A stretch of DNA of 64,000 nucleotides. Origin: QHXW01 sp035297145 (GTDB lineage: Bacteria; Acidobacteriota; Terriglobia; Bryobacterales; Bryobacteraceae). The notes under the pieces were generated by a model. That model was not told where the DNA came from. It was given only the letters and a program-made list of their open reading frames with translations, and did no database searches. The stretch lies in assembly GCA_035297145.1 (NCBI GenBank), contig DATGZN010000006.1, positions 139,029 through 203,028 on the forward strand, in the 5' to 3' direction. Both the position numbers and the translations under genes were made by a program. Shown piece by piece: positions 54,458 through 64,000 of the stretch (position 1 is the first letter of the stretch; every line of letters starts with the position of its first letter).

Positions 54458-55822
54458 ATGTCCAAACGCGGAATCACACGACGAAGCTATCTGACCGGAA
54501 TGGGCGCGGGCGCGGTGGCTGCTGCCGCTCTCACCGGATCGAGTTGCAAGAACCAAGAGGCGAAACCGGCGGCATCCGAGGAGAAGGCCGTAGAAACTCC
54601 GCCTCCCGATCACGAGCGCCGTATCCAATGGTGGCGCCAGGCGAGGTTCGGCATGTTCATTCATTGGGGACTGTACAGCATCCTGGGCCGTCACGAATGG
54701 GCCATGGAGCTGGAAGGTATCCCGGTGGCCGAGTACGAGCAGCTCGCCAAACAATTCAAACCCAAACCCAATGCGGCACGTGACTGGGCGAAGCTCGCCA
54801 AACGGGCCGGGATGAAGTACATGGTGATGACCTCCAAGCACCATGAAGGCTTCTGCCACTTCGATACGAAATTGACCAACTACTGCTCGCCGCAGCAGGG
54901 GCCCGGCCGCGACTTGGCCAAGGAGTATCTCGAGGCCGCGCGAGCGGAGGGCCTGCGCTGCGGATTCTACTACTCGCTCATGGACTGGCACCATCCTGAC
55001 GGCGCACGATGTGCCACCGACGAGCAGGCGCGCCGGCGTTTCGTCGATTACATTCACGGCCAGATTCGCGAACTCTGCACCAACTACGGAAAGCTCGATG
55101 TGCTGTGGTACGACGTGGATTGGCCGCTCGACGCCAAGGGCTGGGAATCGCAAAAGATGAACGACATGGTGTTCCAGCTACAACCCGACATCCTCGTCAA
55201 TAATCGGAATCATCTGCCCGGAGATTTCGGAACCCCAGAACAGGAAATCGTCGCGGAGAAGGTTGGGCGCGACTGGGAAGCCTGCATGACCATGAATGAA
55301 AGCTGGGGCTACCACAAGGCTGATGACGACTGGAAAAGCCCAAAAACTATCGTGCGTAACCTGATCAGCTGCGCCCGCGACGGCGGAAACTACCTGCTCA
55401 ACATCGGACCGAAGCCGGATGGCTCCATTCCCGAAGAATCCGTCGGCATTCTCACAGCGGTGGGTGAGTGGATGGACAAGAACGGCAGTACCATCTATGA
55501 GGCCGAGCGTTGCAAGGTGAAGGAATCCGCGTTCGCAGACTTCACCCGCAAGGGCAACACTCTCTACATTCACGTTTACTTCTGGCCGGGTGAAACGGTT
55601 TCCATCGGTGGCCTGCAAAGCAAGGTGAAGTCGGCAAAACTACTCGCGACGGGCAAGCCCGTAACCTTTAAGCAAGAAGATTTCCGTGTGCAGTTCACCG
55701 GATTGCCGGCTTCGCCACCGGATCATCCCGCTACCATCATTGCCGTGGATTTTGAGACGGAGCCAACCCAGGATATGGAGAACATCCGCAAAAACCGGCC
55801 GCGACGCCAGGTAGGAGTTTGA
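54458..55822 (+). CDS. GH29 alpha-L-fucosidase with Tat lipoprotein-like leader
   Basis: Family 29 glycoside hydrolase, about 454 residues. ATG at 54458 with GAGGAGC 6 bp upstream. The leader (RRSYLTGMGAGAVAAAAL) has twin arginines and ends at LTGSSC, so a lipid-anchored, Tat-exported enzyme is likely. Landmarks: ARFGMFIHWGLYS, TSKHHEGFCHFDT, KLDVLWYDVDWP (nucleophile Asp), NESWGYHKADDDWKSP and GGNYLLNIGPKPDGSIP. The operon position behind a TonB receptor and LacI regulator suggests it acts on the imported glycan. Confidence 0.9.
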   Translation: MSKRGITRRSYLTGMGAGAVAAAALTGSSCKNQEAKPAASEEKAVETPPPDHERRIQWWRQARFGMFIHWGLYSILGRHEWAMELEGIPVAEYEQLAKQFKPKPNAARDWAKLAKRAGMKYMVMTSKHHEGFCHFDTKLTNYCSPQQGPGRDLAKEYLEAARAEGLRCGFYYSLMDWHHPDGARCATDEQARRRFVDYIHGQIRELCTNYGKLDVLWYDVDWPLDAKGWESQKMNDMVFQLQPDILVNNRNHLPGDFGTPEQEIVAEKVGRDWEACMTMNESWGYHKADDDWKSPKTIVRNLISCARDGGNYLLNIGPKPDGSIPEESVGILTAVGEWMDKNGSTIYEAERCKVKESAFADFTRKGNTLYIHVYFWPGETVSIGGLQSKVKSAKLLATGKPVTFKQEDFRVQFTGLPASPPDHPATIIAVDFETEPTQDMENIRKNRPRRQVGV

Positions 55823-55831
55823 TCACAACGG

Positions 55832-57289
55832 CTAGGCCAGTATTTCCTTTACGACGTTGCCATGCACATCGGTGAGGCGAAACGCCCTGCCCTGGAATTT
55901 ATAGGTCAGCTTGGTGTGATCGACTCCCAAGCAATGTAGGATGGTGGCGTGCAGGTCGTGCACGTGGACCGGGTTCTTGACGATGTTGTAGCAGTATTCG
56001 TCCGTTTCACCGAAAGTGATCCCGGGTTTCACCCCGGCACCTGCTAACCACATCGTGAAGCAGCGCGGATGATGATCGCGCCCGTAGTCATTGGCAGTTA
56101 GCTTCCCCTGACAATACACGGTACGACCGAACTCGCCACCCCAGACTACGAGCGTATCGCCCAGCAAACCGCGTTCCTTGAGATCCTGGACGAGTGCCGC
56201 GCAGGCTTGGTCAGTGTCCTTAGCTTGGCCCGCGATCTGCGCCGGCAGATTCGTGTGCTGGTCCCAGCCTCTGTGGAAGAGCTGGATGAAACGGACTCCC
56301 CGTTCGGCCAGCCGGCGAGCGAGCAAACAATTCGCCGAGAACGTGCCCGGCTTGCGCACATCCGGGCCGTACAGCTCGAACGTACGTGCGGGCTCCTTCG
56401 ATAAATCCACGAGCTCCGGGACCGACGCTTGCATCTTGTACGCCATTTCGTACTGTGCGATGCGTGTAGCGATTTCGGGATCTCCGAAATCCTCCAGTTC
56501 GAGTTGATTCAACCCGCGGACATCATCGATGAATCTCCGGCGCTGCTCCGATGAGAAACCGGCGGGATTGGATAAGTAAAGTACCGGATCGCCCTGCGAA
56601 CGGAACTTTACTCCCTGATATTTCGTCGGTAAGAATCCGCTGCCCCACTGACGGTCAGCAAGCGGCTGGTCGTTCGGATTGCCCGTTCCCTGCGAGATCA
56701 TCACTACGAATGCCGGGAGATCCCTGTTTTCGTTGCCAAGTCCATATGACAGCCAAGCGCCGATCGATGGGCGTCCGGCCAACTGAAACCCGGTCTGAAA
56801 GAACGTCACTGCCGGATCGTGATTGATGGCCTCAGTGTACATGGACTTGATGAAGCAGATATCGTCCGATACCTTGGCGAAGTACGGTAGCAGTTCGCTG
56901 ATCCAGGCACCCGAGTTGCCATGCTGTTGAAACTTGAAAAGTGACGGCGCTACCGGGAAGCTTGTCTGTGTTGCGGTCATCCCCGTCAGCCGCTGGCCCA
57001 TGCGAATCGAATCCGGCAACTCGCTATTTGCCATGTCATGTAGGCGCGGTTTGTAATCGAACAACTCCATCTGTGAGGGGCCGCCCGACTGGAACAAATA
57101 AATGACGCGTTTGGCCTTTGGCGCAAAGTGAGGCAGACCAGAGAGACCGCCGTTGGGAGCTTCGGCTTCGGCGCCCGTCAGATTGCTACCCAGCAGATGC
57201 GCGAGCGCCGCAATTCCCATTCCCGCACTGGCTTTACCGAAGAAGTACCGGCGGGTCAGAAGTAGTTGTCTGTCGGTCGGCATCATCAT
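55832..57289 (-). CDS. DUF1501-family protein, Tat-exported (second copy)
   Basis: Paralogue of the protein at 38470-39930 with the same landmarks: LTRRYFFGKASAGMGIAALA leader, RVIYLFQSGGPSQMELFDYK, NHDPAVTFFQTG, QLFHRGWDQHTNLPAQ, VVWGGEFGRTVYCQG and DYGRDHHPRCFTMW. Start codons ATG-ATG-ATG at 57289-57281 follow AAGGA; the first overlaps the stop of the DUF1549 gene. Reaction unknown. Confidence 0.88.
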   Translation of the reverse strand: MMMPTDRQLLLTRRYFFGKASAGMGIAALAHLLGSNLTGAEAEAPNGGLSGLPHFAPKAKRVIYLFQSGGPSQMELFDYKPRLHDMANSELPDSIRMGQRLTGMTATQTSFPVAPSLFKFQQHGNSGAWISELLPYFAKVSDDICFIKSMYTEAINHDPAVTFFQTGFQLAGRPSIGAWLSYGLGNENRDLPAFVVMISQGTGNPNDQPLADRQWGSGFLPTKYQGVKFRSQGDPVLYLSNPAGFSSEQRRRFIDDVRGLNQLELEDFGDPEIATRIAQYEMAYKMQASVPELVDLSKEPARTFELYGPDVRKPGTFSANCLLARRLAERGVRFIQLFHRGWDQHTNLPAQIAGQAKDTDQACAALVQDLKERGLLGDTLVVWGGEFGRTVYCQGKLTANDYGRDHHPRCFTMWLAGAGVKPGITFGETDEYCYNIVKNPVHVHDLHATILHCLGVDHTKLTYKFQGRAFRLTDVHGNVVKEILA

Positions 57290-60200
57290 TCCTTGCTAAC
57301 CGTTGCATCCAAGTTCAGGATCGTACTCGCTACTGCCATATAGGCTGCAACCTCGCTGGGCGAGTAGTTGGAAACCGCCGGGGCATCTCCCACGCTAATG
57401 TACTTCGAAACGGAGGCTTGATCGGTCTGGAATGTGTCGAGGTAATAGCGCAAGCTGGCCATGAGGATCTCGCTTTCCCGCGGCTTGGGTGGACGTGCCG
57501 TCGCCAGCTCGAAGCCATAAGCGATGCGCTGCGCGGCGGAATCGCCTCCTTCACGCAGCATCCTTCCGGAAAGAGCTCGAGCCGCTTCCAGGAAGATCGG
57601 GTCGTTCATCAGATTCAATGACTGGAGCGGCGTGTTCGTGCGCAGCTCGCGCACGACGCACGTCTCGCGACCAGCCGCATCAAAGTTCATCATCATCGGT
57701 GGAGGCGCAGTTCTCTTCCAGAACGTGTACAGGCTCCGGCGATGCAAGTTTTCGCCCGTATCCGGCCTGTAATCGTCGCCGCCCGCGAGCTCTTTCCAAA
57801 GTCCCGGCGGTTGATATGGTTTTACCGAAGGTCCCCCAATCGTTCTCACCAGCATCCCCGAAATCGCGAGCGCCTGATCGCGCAGCACCTCCGCTGGCAG
57901 CCGCGCCCGCACACCCCGCGCCAGCAAACGATTCTCCGGATCTTTCTGCAGCAATTCCGGCGTGACCTTTGACGACTGCCGATAGGTCGCACTCATCACG
58001 ATGGTCTTCTGCATGGCTTTGACGTCCCAGCCCGTGCGGATGAATTCCGTGGCCAGCCAGTCGAGCAGTTCCAGATGCAACGGCCATTCTCCCTGCGATC
58101 CAAAGTCCTCGACCGTTTTCACCAGGCCTACGCCGAAGTACATTTGCCAGAAGCGGTTCATGGTAACGCGCGCGGGCAGCGGATTGGACGGATCGACCAG
58201 CCATTTCGCGAAACCCAGCCGGTTATTTGGTACGCCCGCCGGTAATGGTGGAAGTATCGCTGGTATGCCAGGCGAGACTCTCTCGCCGGGGTGGTCGTAG
58301 GCTCCGCGCACCAGCACGTGTGTCTCGCGAGGCGGCCCTTCCTGCATCACCATGACCGTCGGGAACGTGTCGAGAAGGCGCTGGCGCTCCCCGCGCAAAT
58401 CCAGAATCTCTTTGCGCAAAGACTGCAAAGGCTGCGCTGCGTAACGCTCCAGGAAACACCAGCGCAGCTTCGTCGACTGCGCGGCTGTTCTCTCTGCTGG
58501 AACGATTCGCGCGAGCTCGCTTATGGAATCCGGCACCGCCAGCACGGCAGCTTCCTCGGGGGTGAGCGCGGTGCGATAGATGCGAACATCAGCAATGGAG
58601 CCGTGGAACCGATTCTCCCGACCCAGCCCCGCCCCAATCCGCAGCGGCTGCTTCGCCGCGAAAGACTGATTCAGGTCGTCGAGTTGTACCTTGAGTTTGA
58701 GTGGCTCCCCATTCAAATAAATTTGAATACCGCGCGCCAGCCGCGACCCATCATAGGTAAACATGACGTGGGACCAACGATTTAGATCGACGGTGGCGTC
58801 ACTCTCTACGCGCGCTCCATCATCCAACCAACGCTGCACCAGGTTCGCTTGCAGATGGCTTCCTTTGAGATACAGGCCTAAACCTTGCCCTTCGACCTCA
58901 TCCTGGGCGCGGCTGATGATTGCTCCCGTCCCTGCCCCGGGGTAGATCCAGGCGGCCAGCGTGAAAGCATCATAAAAACCAAAGTTCCCAATATTGCCAA
59001 CTTCTATAAACTGCTTCCCTTCGAATGATCCAGCCCGTCCGGAACGGCATTCCACGTATTGCGCTTCGCCGTTCTTCCACACGGGCTCGATCACCGTAGG
59101 CGCTGACTCCACCACCACAGGTCCGTTCTCCATCAGGTATGCGTATTTTTCCGGCTTCGGCGGATCGGGATGAATTTCGCCGTGAAGGTCGCCATTGAGT
59201 GGGAGATGTACCGCCAACGCCCGATCGCTCGCCCAATCCAGGTTGCTTCCCGTAATTGATCTTTCCCACGCACGCTGCGACTTCGCGATCGTCGATTCCA
59301 TTTCCGCCTGGCGCCGCTCGGCATCGGCCATTCTTTGATCGACGGCTTTCAGCCGGCGGACCTGATCGGCTGTCGGTGCTGGAATGGTGGGAGGCGAATT
59401 ACCGTATTTGAACGCTTTTCCGCGCTCCGGCACATTGTTGAAATACGCGAAGACTTGATAAAACTCCTTCTGCTTGAACGGGTCGTATTTGTGATTGTGG
59501 CATCGCGCGCAACCCAAGGTCAGTCCGAGCCACACAGCAGAGGTTGTCTCAACCCGGTCCACAACGTACTCGACCGCGTACTCTTCCGGGATGATTCCGC
59601 CTTCGCCATTTCCACGATGGTTCCGGTTGAAGCCGGTGGCCAAAATCTGCTGCGGCGTAGCTCCGGGCAGCATGTCTCCGGCGATCTGTTCGACAGTAAA
59701 CTGATCAAAGGGCATGTCGTGGTTAAAAGCATCGATAACCCAGTCGCGCCAGCGCCACATGGAGCGCTCGCCATCCGTCTGATATCCGTTAGTGTCGGCA
59801 TAGCGGGCGTTGTCCAGCCACCGCATAGCCATGCGCTCTCCGTAATGCGGCGAGGCAAGCAACCGATCGACCACTTTTTCGTATGCATTGGGTGTCGTGT
59901 CATGGACGAAGGCTTCAACGTCCTCTGTTGTTGGCGGTAGCCCCGTAAGGTCGAGCGTTACCCTCCGGACAAGAATAGATCGGTCAGCTTCCGGCGATGG
60001 TCTGAGCCCTTCCCGGTCTAGAGGCGAAAGAACGAAGTAGTCGATTGCGTTTTTCGGCCAGGCCGGATCGCTCACCGTTGGCAATTCCCTCCGCACCGGG
60101 GGAGCAAATGACCAATGCTTCTGCCAAACGGCGCCTTGCTCGATCCAACGGGTCAAGAGACTGATCTCGCGCTCACTGAGGCGAGCTGCGCCGGCCCAGG

Positions 60201-60507
60201 CGGGAGGCATACGCCAACCTTCAGCCGCTGTGACGCGCTTCACTAGTTCGCTCGTAGCCGGGTTACCAGGAACAATGGCAAGACGCCCGCCGAGATCGGC
60301 CTTTGCAGCGGACTCCGAATCAAGCCGCAGTTTGCTTTTGCGATTCGCTACATCAGGACCATGGCACGTGTAGCAGCGGTCCGACAATATCGGCCGGATG
60401 TCCCGATTAAATTCGACCGTGGCAGCGGGTGATGCTGCGTACGCTACCCAGCCCGTGATCGCTAAACCAACGATCACTCCACGCCCGAGATCGATCCAGG
60501 CCGGCAT
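57286..60507 (-). CDS. DUF1549/DUF1553 cytochrome protein with LamG insert (second copy)
   Basis: A 1073-residue paralogue of the protein at 39942-43079. Heme motif RCYTCHGPD after the signal peptide, DUF1549 (LVRRVTLDLTGLPPTTEDV, RWLDNARYADTNGYQTDG, CARCHNHKYDPFKQKEFYQ), LamG (FTLAAWIYPGAGTGAI, LRIGAGLGRENRFHGSIAD) and DUF1553 (FAKWLVDPSNPLPARVTMN, RFWQMYFGVGLVKTVEDFGS). Domain order and the coupled DUF1501 partner are identical to the first copy; the LamG part is the most diverged, which suggests different ligands. Confidence 0.88.
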   Translation of the reverse strand: MPAWIDLGRGVIVGLAITGWVAYAASPAATVEFNRDIRPILSDRCYTCHGPDVANRKSKLRLDSESAAKADLGGRLAIVPGNPATSELVKRVTAAEGWRMPPAWAGAARLSEREISLLTRWIEQGAVWQKHWSFAPPVRRELPTVSDPAWPKNAIDYFVLSPLDREGLRPSPEADRSILVRRVTLDLTGLPPTTEDVEAFVHDTTPNAYEKVVDRLLASPHYGERMAMRWLDNARYADTNGYQTDGERSMWRWRDWVIDAFNHDMPFDQFTVEQIAGDMLPGATPQQILATGFNRNHRGNGEGGIIPEEYAVEYVVDRVETTSAVWLGLTLGCARCHNHKYDPFKQKEFYQVFAYFNNVPERGKAFKYGNSPPTIPAPTADQVRRLKAVDQRMADAERRQAEMESTIAKSQRAWERSITGSNLDWASDRALAVHLPLNGDLHGEIHPDPPKPEKYAYLMENGPVVVESAPTVIEPVWKNGEAQYVECRSGRAGSFEGKQFIEVGNIGNFGFYDAFTLAAWIYPGAGTGAIISRAQDEVEGQGLGLYLKGSHLQANLVQRWLDDGARVESDATVDLNRWSHVMFTYDGSRLARGIQIYLNGEPLKLKVQLDDLNQSFAAKQPLRIGAGLGRENRFHGSIADVRIYRTALTPEEAAVLAVPDSISELARIVPAERTAAQSTKLRWCFLERYAAQPLQSLRKEILDLRGERQRLLDTFPTVMVMQEGPPRETHVLVRGAYDHPGERVSPGIPAILPPLPAGVPNNRLGFAKWLVDPSNPLPARVTMNRFWQMYFGVGLVKTVEDFGSQGEWPLHLELLDWLATEFIRTGWDVKAMQKTIVMSATYRQSSKVTPELLQKDPENRLLARGVRARLPAEVLRDQALAISGMLVRTIGGPSVKPYQPPGLWKELAGGDDYRPDTGENLHRRSLYTFWKRTAPPPMMMNFDAAGRETCVVRELRTNTPLQSLNLMNDPIFLEAARALSGRMLREGGDSAAQRIAYGFELATARPPKPRESEILMASLRYYLDTFQTDQASVSKYISVGDAPAVSNYSPSEVAAYMAVASTILNLDATVSKE

Positions 60508-60916
60508 TGCGTGAGTGTGTCGCCTCTTGCGGCGAACTTTTCCTCTCAGGCATGTTAGCAGATTGCAGCATCCCCATCGTCCTCAATTGCCTGGGAATGT
60601 CCTGGCTTTTCACAGAACGAGGCGATGTTCTGCGGCGTGGTCGTACGTTTGACGATGAAAGTCGAACCGAACCAGTCGTCCTCTTTCCTTTGTCGAGCGC
60701 GATCTGCAGAGCGCCGCGAACGAAGCTGCAGTCGCAAAACACCAAGTCGTTGAAGAGGCTGGCTTTCGTATCTACGACCGCTGGAATCCCATGTGCGTTG
60801 GTAAAGGTGAACGCCCGTCACCGCGGGCTGCAAGGTGCGTATACGCCATCACCGGTCGTCGACTGGCGCTGGCAGAGGCTTTGTTTTTGTCGTTGCAGAA
60901 ATAAAAACGGCGATGC
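60508..60916. other. Intergenic stretch without a supported gene
   Basis: Frames on both strands (such as 60507-60962 plus) have no domains. A short plus-strand piece near 60700-60900 might be decayed coding DNA, but it cannot be identified. Confidence 0.35.
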
Positions 60917-61657
60917 TCAAGACCACTCGACGATAGCCTTCACGACGCCGGCCTCTCTATGAAGCCACACTGGAAACCGCTTGTCCATTGCGTCGGGACA
61001 GACGCAGTCGGTCGGCCACGCCGCAACATCGATCCGCCGATTCTCCATGAGGTCGAGCACGCGATGGTGCTCGGCGGGAGTGCTGTTGCGGCTCGCCAGT
61101 ATCGTCGCCTCGCGCCAGTGGAGGTCCGGATCGAATAAGGAAACTGTGTCGTTGATCAGGCCGACGAAAACGAGGGTGCCACCCTGCTGGAGCAGGTGAA
61201 TCGCTTCCTCCATCGAACCTTTGTCGCCAGTACAATCGAACACCAGCATCGAGGGGTCTTCCTGCCGCGCTTCTTCGTGCGAGAGATAGTAACGTTTCAA
61301 GCCATAGTGTTGGGCGGCAAATTCGAGTCGTTCTGGCATTTTCTCCACGACACCGATGTCGGCCCCAGCTAACCGCAAGAACTCAATCACTGATAGGCCG
61401 ATAGGCCCGGCACCGACGACGATCGCGCGATCGCCCGGCTGTGCCGCTGCGCGCCCTACAGCGTGGCTGCCAACACCAAGCGTCTCCACCAGCGGAATTT
61501 GCAGGGCCGGTAGGGTCTCACACTTATACATCTGTTTCGCCGGCAGAAGAATGCGGTCGCGCATACCGCCGTCGGAATGGACTCCGATCACGCGGATCTT
61601 CGCGCATATAAACGGCGGAGCAATAATAGACCACGAAGCGCCGCGTGAGCGGCGGTT
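60917..61657 (-). pseudogene. Zinc-type alcohol dehydrogenase lacking its N-terminal half
   Basis: Medium-chain dehydrogenase/reductase. The part from ICAKIRVIGVHSDGGMRDRI onward is intact: the cofactor domain has AIVVGAGPIGLSVIEFLRLA, VFDCTGDKGSMEEAIHLLQQ and GTLVFVGLINDTVSLFDPDL. The first 80-100 residues with the catalytic Cys/His zinc site (for example CGTDLH and GHE) are missing: upstream of about 61610 the sequence is unlike the family and then meets the IS21-type element. Insertion probably removed the 5' end. Confidence 0.7.
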
Positions 61658-61737
61658 TGTGGCGGTCCAAAAGTAGACCACCCTACTCTAGTTCCAGAAC
61701 ATTACAGCGTAGTTGTGTTTTGTGAGCACCTGAGGAG

Positions 61738-63232
61738 GTGTACAAGGTGGAAGTGTATGCACGCGTAAGACGAGCCGTGCAGGTCGACGGCATGAGCATC
61801 CGGCAGGCGGCGCGCGAGTTCGGCCTATCGCGGAAGACCATCCGGAAGATGATGCAGTTTTCACTGCCGCCAGGCTATGAACGGAAGAAGCCAATCCGGC
61901 GTCCGAAACTAGGGCCATGGTTGGGGATCATTGATCACATCCTGGTGGATGACCAGTCGCAGCCTAAAAAGCAGCGCCACACTGCCAAGCGAATCTGGGA
62001 TCGGCTGAAAGCCGAGCACGCTTATAGCGGCGGTTACACGGTGGTGAAGGATTACGTACGCCAAGCACGGCTCAGGCACCAGGAAGTATTCGTGCCGCTA
62101 GCGCATCCACCGGGAGATGGGCAGGCCGACTTCGGGGAAGCGCTGGTGGTGATCGGCGGAGTCGAGCACAAGGCACACTTTCAGTGCATGGATCTGCCGT
62201 ACTCGGACGACTGCTTCGTGGTGGCCTTTCCGGCTGAGAATACCGAGGCCTTTCTGGAAGGTCACAACCAAGCGTTCGCTTACTTTGGCGGTGTGCCGCG
62301 GACCATCCTGTATGACAACACCCGAATCGCGGTAAAGGAGATCGCCGGCGATGGGGAACGCAAGCCCACGGATGCGTTCAGCGGATTGCAATCGCACTAT
62401 CTGTTCGCGGCCAAGTTCGGACGTCCTGGCAAGGGCAACGACAAGGGGAACGTGGAAGGGCTGGTGGGCTACGCCCGGCGCAACTTCATGGTGCCGGTTC
62501 CGCGTGTGGCCAGTTGGGAGGAGTTGAACGCACAGTTGCTGGAGCAATGCCGGAACAGGCGCGAGCGGAAGCTGTGGGGACATACCGAAACCATCGCCGA
62601 GCGTTTCGAGCGGGACCGGAAGCAGATGCTGCTCTTGCCCGGCACCGTTGGAAGCGTGCAACCAGCGAACCACACGTGTCAGCTCGCAGGCGCTGGTACG
62701 CTACGAGACCAACGACTACTCGGTGCCGGTGGAATACGGGCATCGGCAGGTGCTGGTGAAAGCCTTCGTGTGGGAAGTGGTGATCGGTTCGGCGAGCGAA
62801 GTGATCGCGCGACACAACCGGAGCTACGACCGGGAGGAAATGATTTTCAATCCGCTGCACTATCTGGCCCTGCTGGAGCAGAAGACCAACGCGCTGGATC
62901 AGGCCGCACCGCTGCAAGGATGGCAGTTGCCGGAGGAGTTCGTCGAACTACGGCGGCAGATGGAAGCGCGGCTGGGAAAACGCGGGCGTCGCGAGTACGT
63001 GCAGGTGCTGCGGTTACTGGAGACGTTTTCCGTGGCGGAAGTCGCCGCCGGCGTCCGGCAGGCGCTGTGCTTCCCCGCCATTGCTTTCGATGCGGTCAAA
63101 CATCTGGTGCTGTGCGCCATCGAGCGGCGGCCCCCGAAGCTGGATCTGGAAAACTATCCGCACCTGCCGGTGGCGGAAGTGGCGCTGACGCGGGCGGCGG
63201 ACTATCAGGTGCTGCTTGCGGAGGCCCGGTAA
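61738..63232 (+). pseudogene. istA: IS21 transposase IstA, split by a frameshift near 62655
   Basis: DDE recombinase of the IS21 family. The first frame carries an N-terminal helix-turn-helix (MSIRQAAREFGLSRKTIRKM) and catalytic residues in PGDGQADFGEA (Asp), ILYDNTRIAVKE (Asp) and GNDKGNVEGLVGYARR (Glu). At MLLLPG the true sequence moves one frame on: PLEACNQRTTRVSSQALVRY, DYSVPVEYGHRQVLVKAF, and on to VALTRAADYQVLLAEAR at 63229. Both halves are well conserved, so one added or lost base near 62655 explains the split. The TAA overlaps the ATG of istB. Confidence 0.85.
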
Positions 63233-63993
63233 TGGACACGCCTCAAGTGTTGCTAGAGCACTATCTGAAGCAACTCCGCCTGCCCACCATGGTGCGCGAG
63301 TATCCCAAGCTGGCTGAGCTATGCGCCAAGGAAGGCGCCACCTTCGAACAGTTTCTGCTGCGATTAGTGGAGCAGGAGATGCTGGACCGGGAGCGGCGCG
63401 CGACTGAGCGGCGCATCAAAGGGGCGAAGTTCCCAGTGAGCAAGAGCCTGGAGACTTACGATTTTCTGACGATCCCCTCGCTCAACAAGAAACTGGTGGT
63501 GGAGCTGTCGCGGTGTGAGTGGATCGGCCGGCGGGAGAACGTGCTGGCGCTGGGCAACAGCGGGACGGGGAAGACCCACATCGGCCTGGCGTTGGGACTG
63601 GCGGCTTGTCAGCAGGGATTTCGCGTACGCTTCACCACCGCAGCGGCACTGGTGCATGAGCTGATCGAAGCGCGGGATGAGAAACGCCTGTTGCGTTTTC
63701 AAAAGAACCTGGCACGCCAGGAACTGTTGATCGTGGACGAACTCGGCTTCGTGCCGTTGTCCAAGACCGGCGCCGAAATGCTGTTTGAAGTTTTCAGTCA
63801 GCGTTACGAACGGACCTCCACACTGGTGACCAGCAACCTGCCCTTTGCCGAGTGGACCGAGGTGCTGGGTTCGGAGCGGCTAACAGGCGCGCTGCTGGAT
63901 CGGCTGACCCACCATGTTCACATTTTGGAGATGAACGGGGACAGCTTTCGGCTCAAGAGCAGCAGGAAGAAGAAGGACCTCGGCCCTCAGTAG
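63232..63993 (+). CDS. istB: IS21 helper ATPase IstB
   Basis: DnaA/DnaC-like AAA+ protein that helps IstA choose and engage target DNA. The ATG at 63232 overlaps the istA stop (TAATG). Walker A is GNSGTGKTH, Walker B is LLIVDELGFVPL, sensor-like region SNLPFAEWTEVLGSERLTGA, and LDRLTHHVHILEMNGDSFRL closes it. About 253 residues, full length, apparently intact even though istA is shifted. The longer frame that reads into it from istA is an artefact. Confidence 0.92.
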   Translation: MDTPQVLLEHYLKQLRLPTMVREYPKLAELCAKEGATFEQFLLRLVEQEMLDRERRATERRIKGAKFPVSKSLETYDFLTIPSLNKKLVVELSRCEWIGRRENVLALGNSGTGKTHIGLALGLAACQQGFRVRFTTAAALVHELIEARDEKRLLRFQKNLARQELLIVDELGFVPLSKTGAEMLFEVFSQRYERTSTLVTSNLPFAEWTEVLGSERLTGALLDRLTHHVHILEMNGDSFRLKSSRKKKDLGPQ

Positions 63994-64000
63994 CTTCACA

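Larger units (their letters stand above)
61658..64000 (+). mobile_element. IS21-family insertion element (right end outside window)
   Basis: Contains istA and istB in the standard order and orientation. The likely left terminus starts TGTGGCGGTCCAAAAGTAGA at 61658, with the terminal TG typical of the family. The right end was not reached before the window edge, so terminal repeats and target duplication cannot be compared. Confidence 0.7.

Noticed and set aside
54263..55153. 296-codon minus-strand frame opposite the GH29 gene
   Set aside because: Antisense shadow; no motif, spans two real genes.
60507..60962. 151-codon plus-strand frame
   Set aside because: No domain, overlaps the end of the dehydrogenase remnant antisense.
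61738..63993. A single 751-residue IstA-IstB fusion protein
   Set aside because: The middle third is Arg/Gly/Ala-rich out-of-frame DNA; true IstA continues in the next frame and IstB has its own ATG.

Overview
The window looks like Acidobacteriota, most likely the Solibacter/Bryobacter side of the phylum. This is inferred from gene content only: an ADOP-type ABC permease, an Oar-like TonB receptor with an N-terminal carboxypeptidase-regulatory domain, two DUF1501 + DUF1549/DUF1553 pairs, PQQ dehydrogenases, many Tat-exported enzymes and GC-rich DNA. No rRNA, tRNA or CRISPR array could be supported.

Layout. 1-1842 (-): 5' two thirds of a selenocysteine-containing formate dehydrogenase alpha subunit, with an in-frame TGA and a recognisable bacterial SECIS hairpin. 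1935-3922 (-): TlpA-like thioredoxin and ABC-2 ATPase, then a permease cut off and joined to the tail of a peptidoglycan-binding-domain gene. 3994-6000 (-): a frameshifted membrane protein, a small RGRP-motif protein and a YdcF/DUF218 protein. 6090-7391 (+): nucleotide pyrophosphatase/phosphodiesterase-family enzyme. 7455-10334 (-): tight three-gene unit of a 9-residue-repeat protein, a B12-binding radical SAM enzyme and a GNAT protein; this is the best candidate here for an undescribed system.

12213-29003: sugar and sugar-acid oxidation genes, most with Tat or Sec/lipoprotein signals (ThuA, SMP-30 lactonase, ABM domain, bicupin, aldo/keto reductase, two enolase-superfamily dehydratases, two PQQ dehydrogenases with heme domains at opposite ends, acetylxylan-esterase-like hydrolase). 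Scattered among them are an rlpA with an in-frame amber codon and a short metallothionein gene. Together they suggest oxidation of sugars outside the cytoplasm.

29311-38489: L-fucose region. An IS6-family transposase tail abuts a decayed GH29 fucosidase; then come an intact GH29, a frameshifted ADOP permease, a second GH29, an SDR (probable L-fucose dehydrogenase), a RhaM-type mutarotase and a divergent L-fuconate dehydratase, i.e. most of the non-phosphorylating L-fucose route.

38470-47023: DUF1501/DUF1549-1553 pair and a coupled pair of TPR multiheme cytochromes (8 and 7 CXXCH). 47098-55822 (+): PUL-like unit of LacI regulator, operator-like palindrome, TonB receptor, TPR protein and exported GH29. 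55832-60507 (-): second DUF1501/DUF1549-1553 pair. 60917-64000: an alcohol dehydrogenase lacking its N-terminal half next to an IS21-family element (istA with a frameshift, istB) that runs to the window edge.

Several genes carry indels or nonsense codons. I cannot tell natural decay from assembly error without reads.
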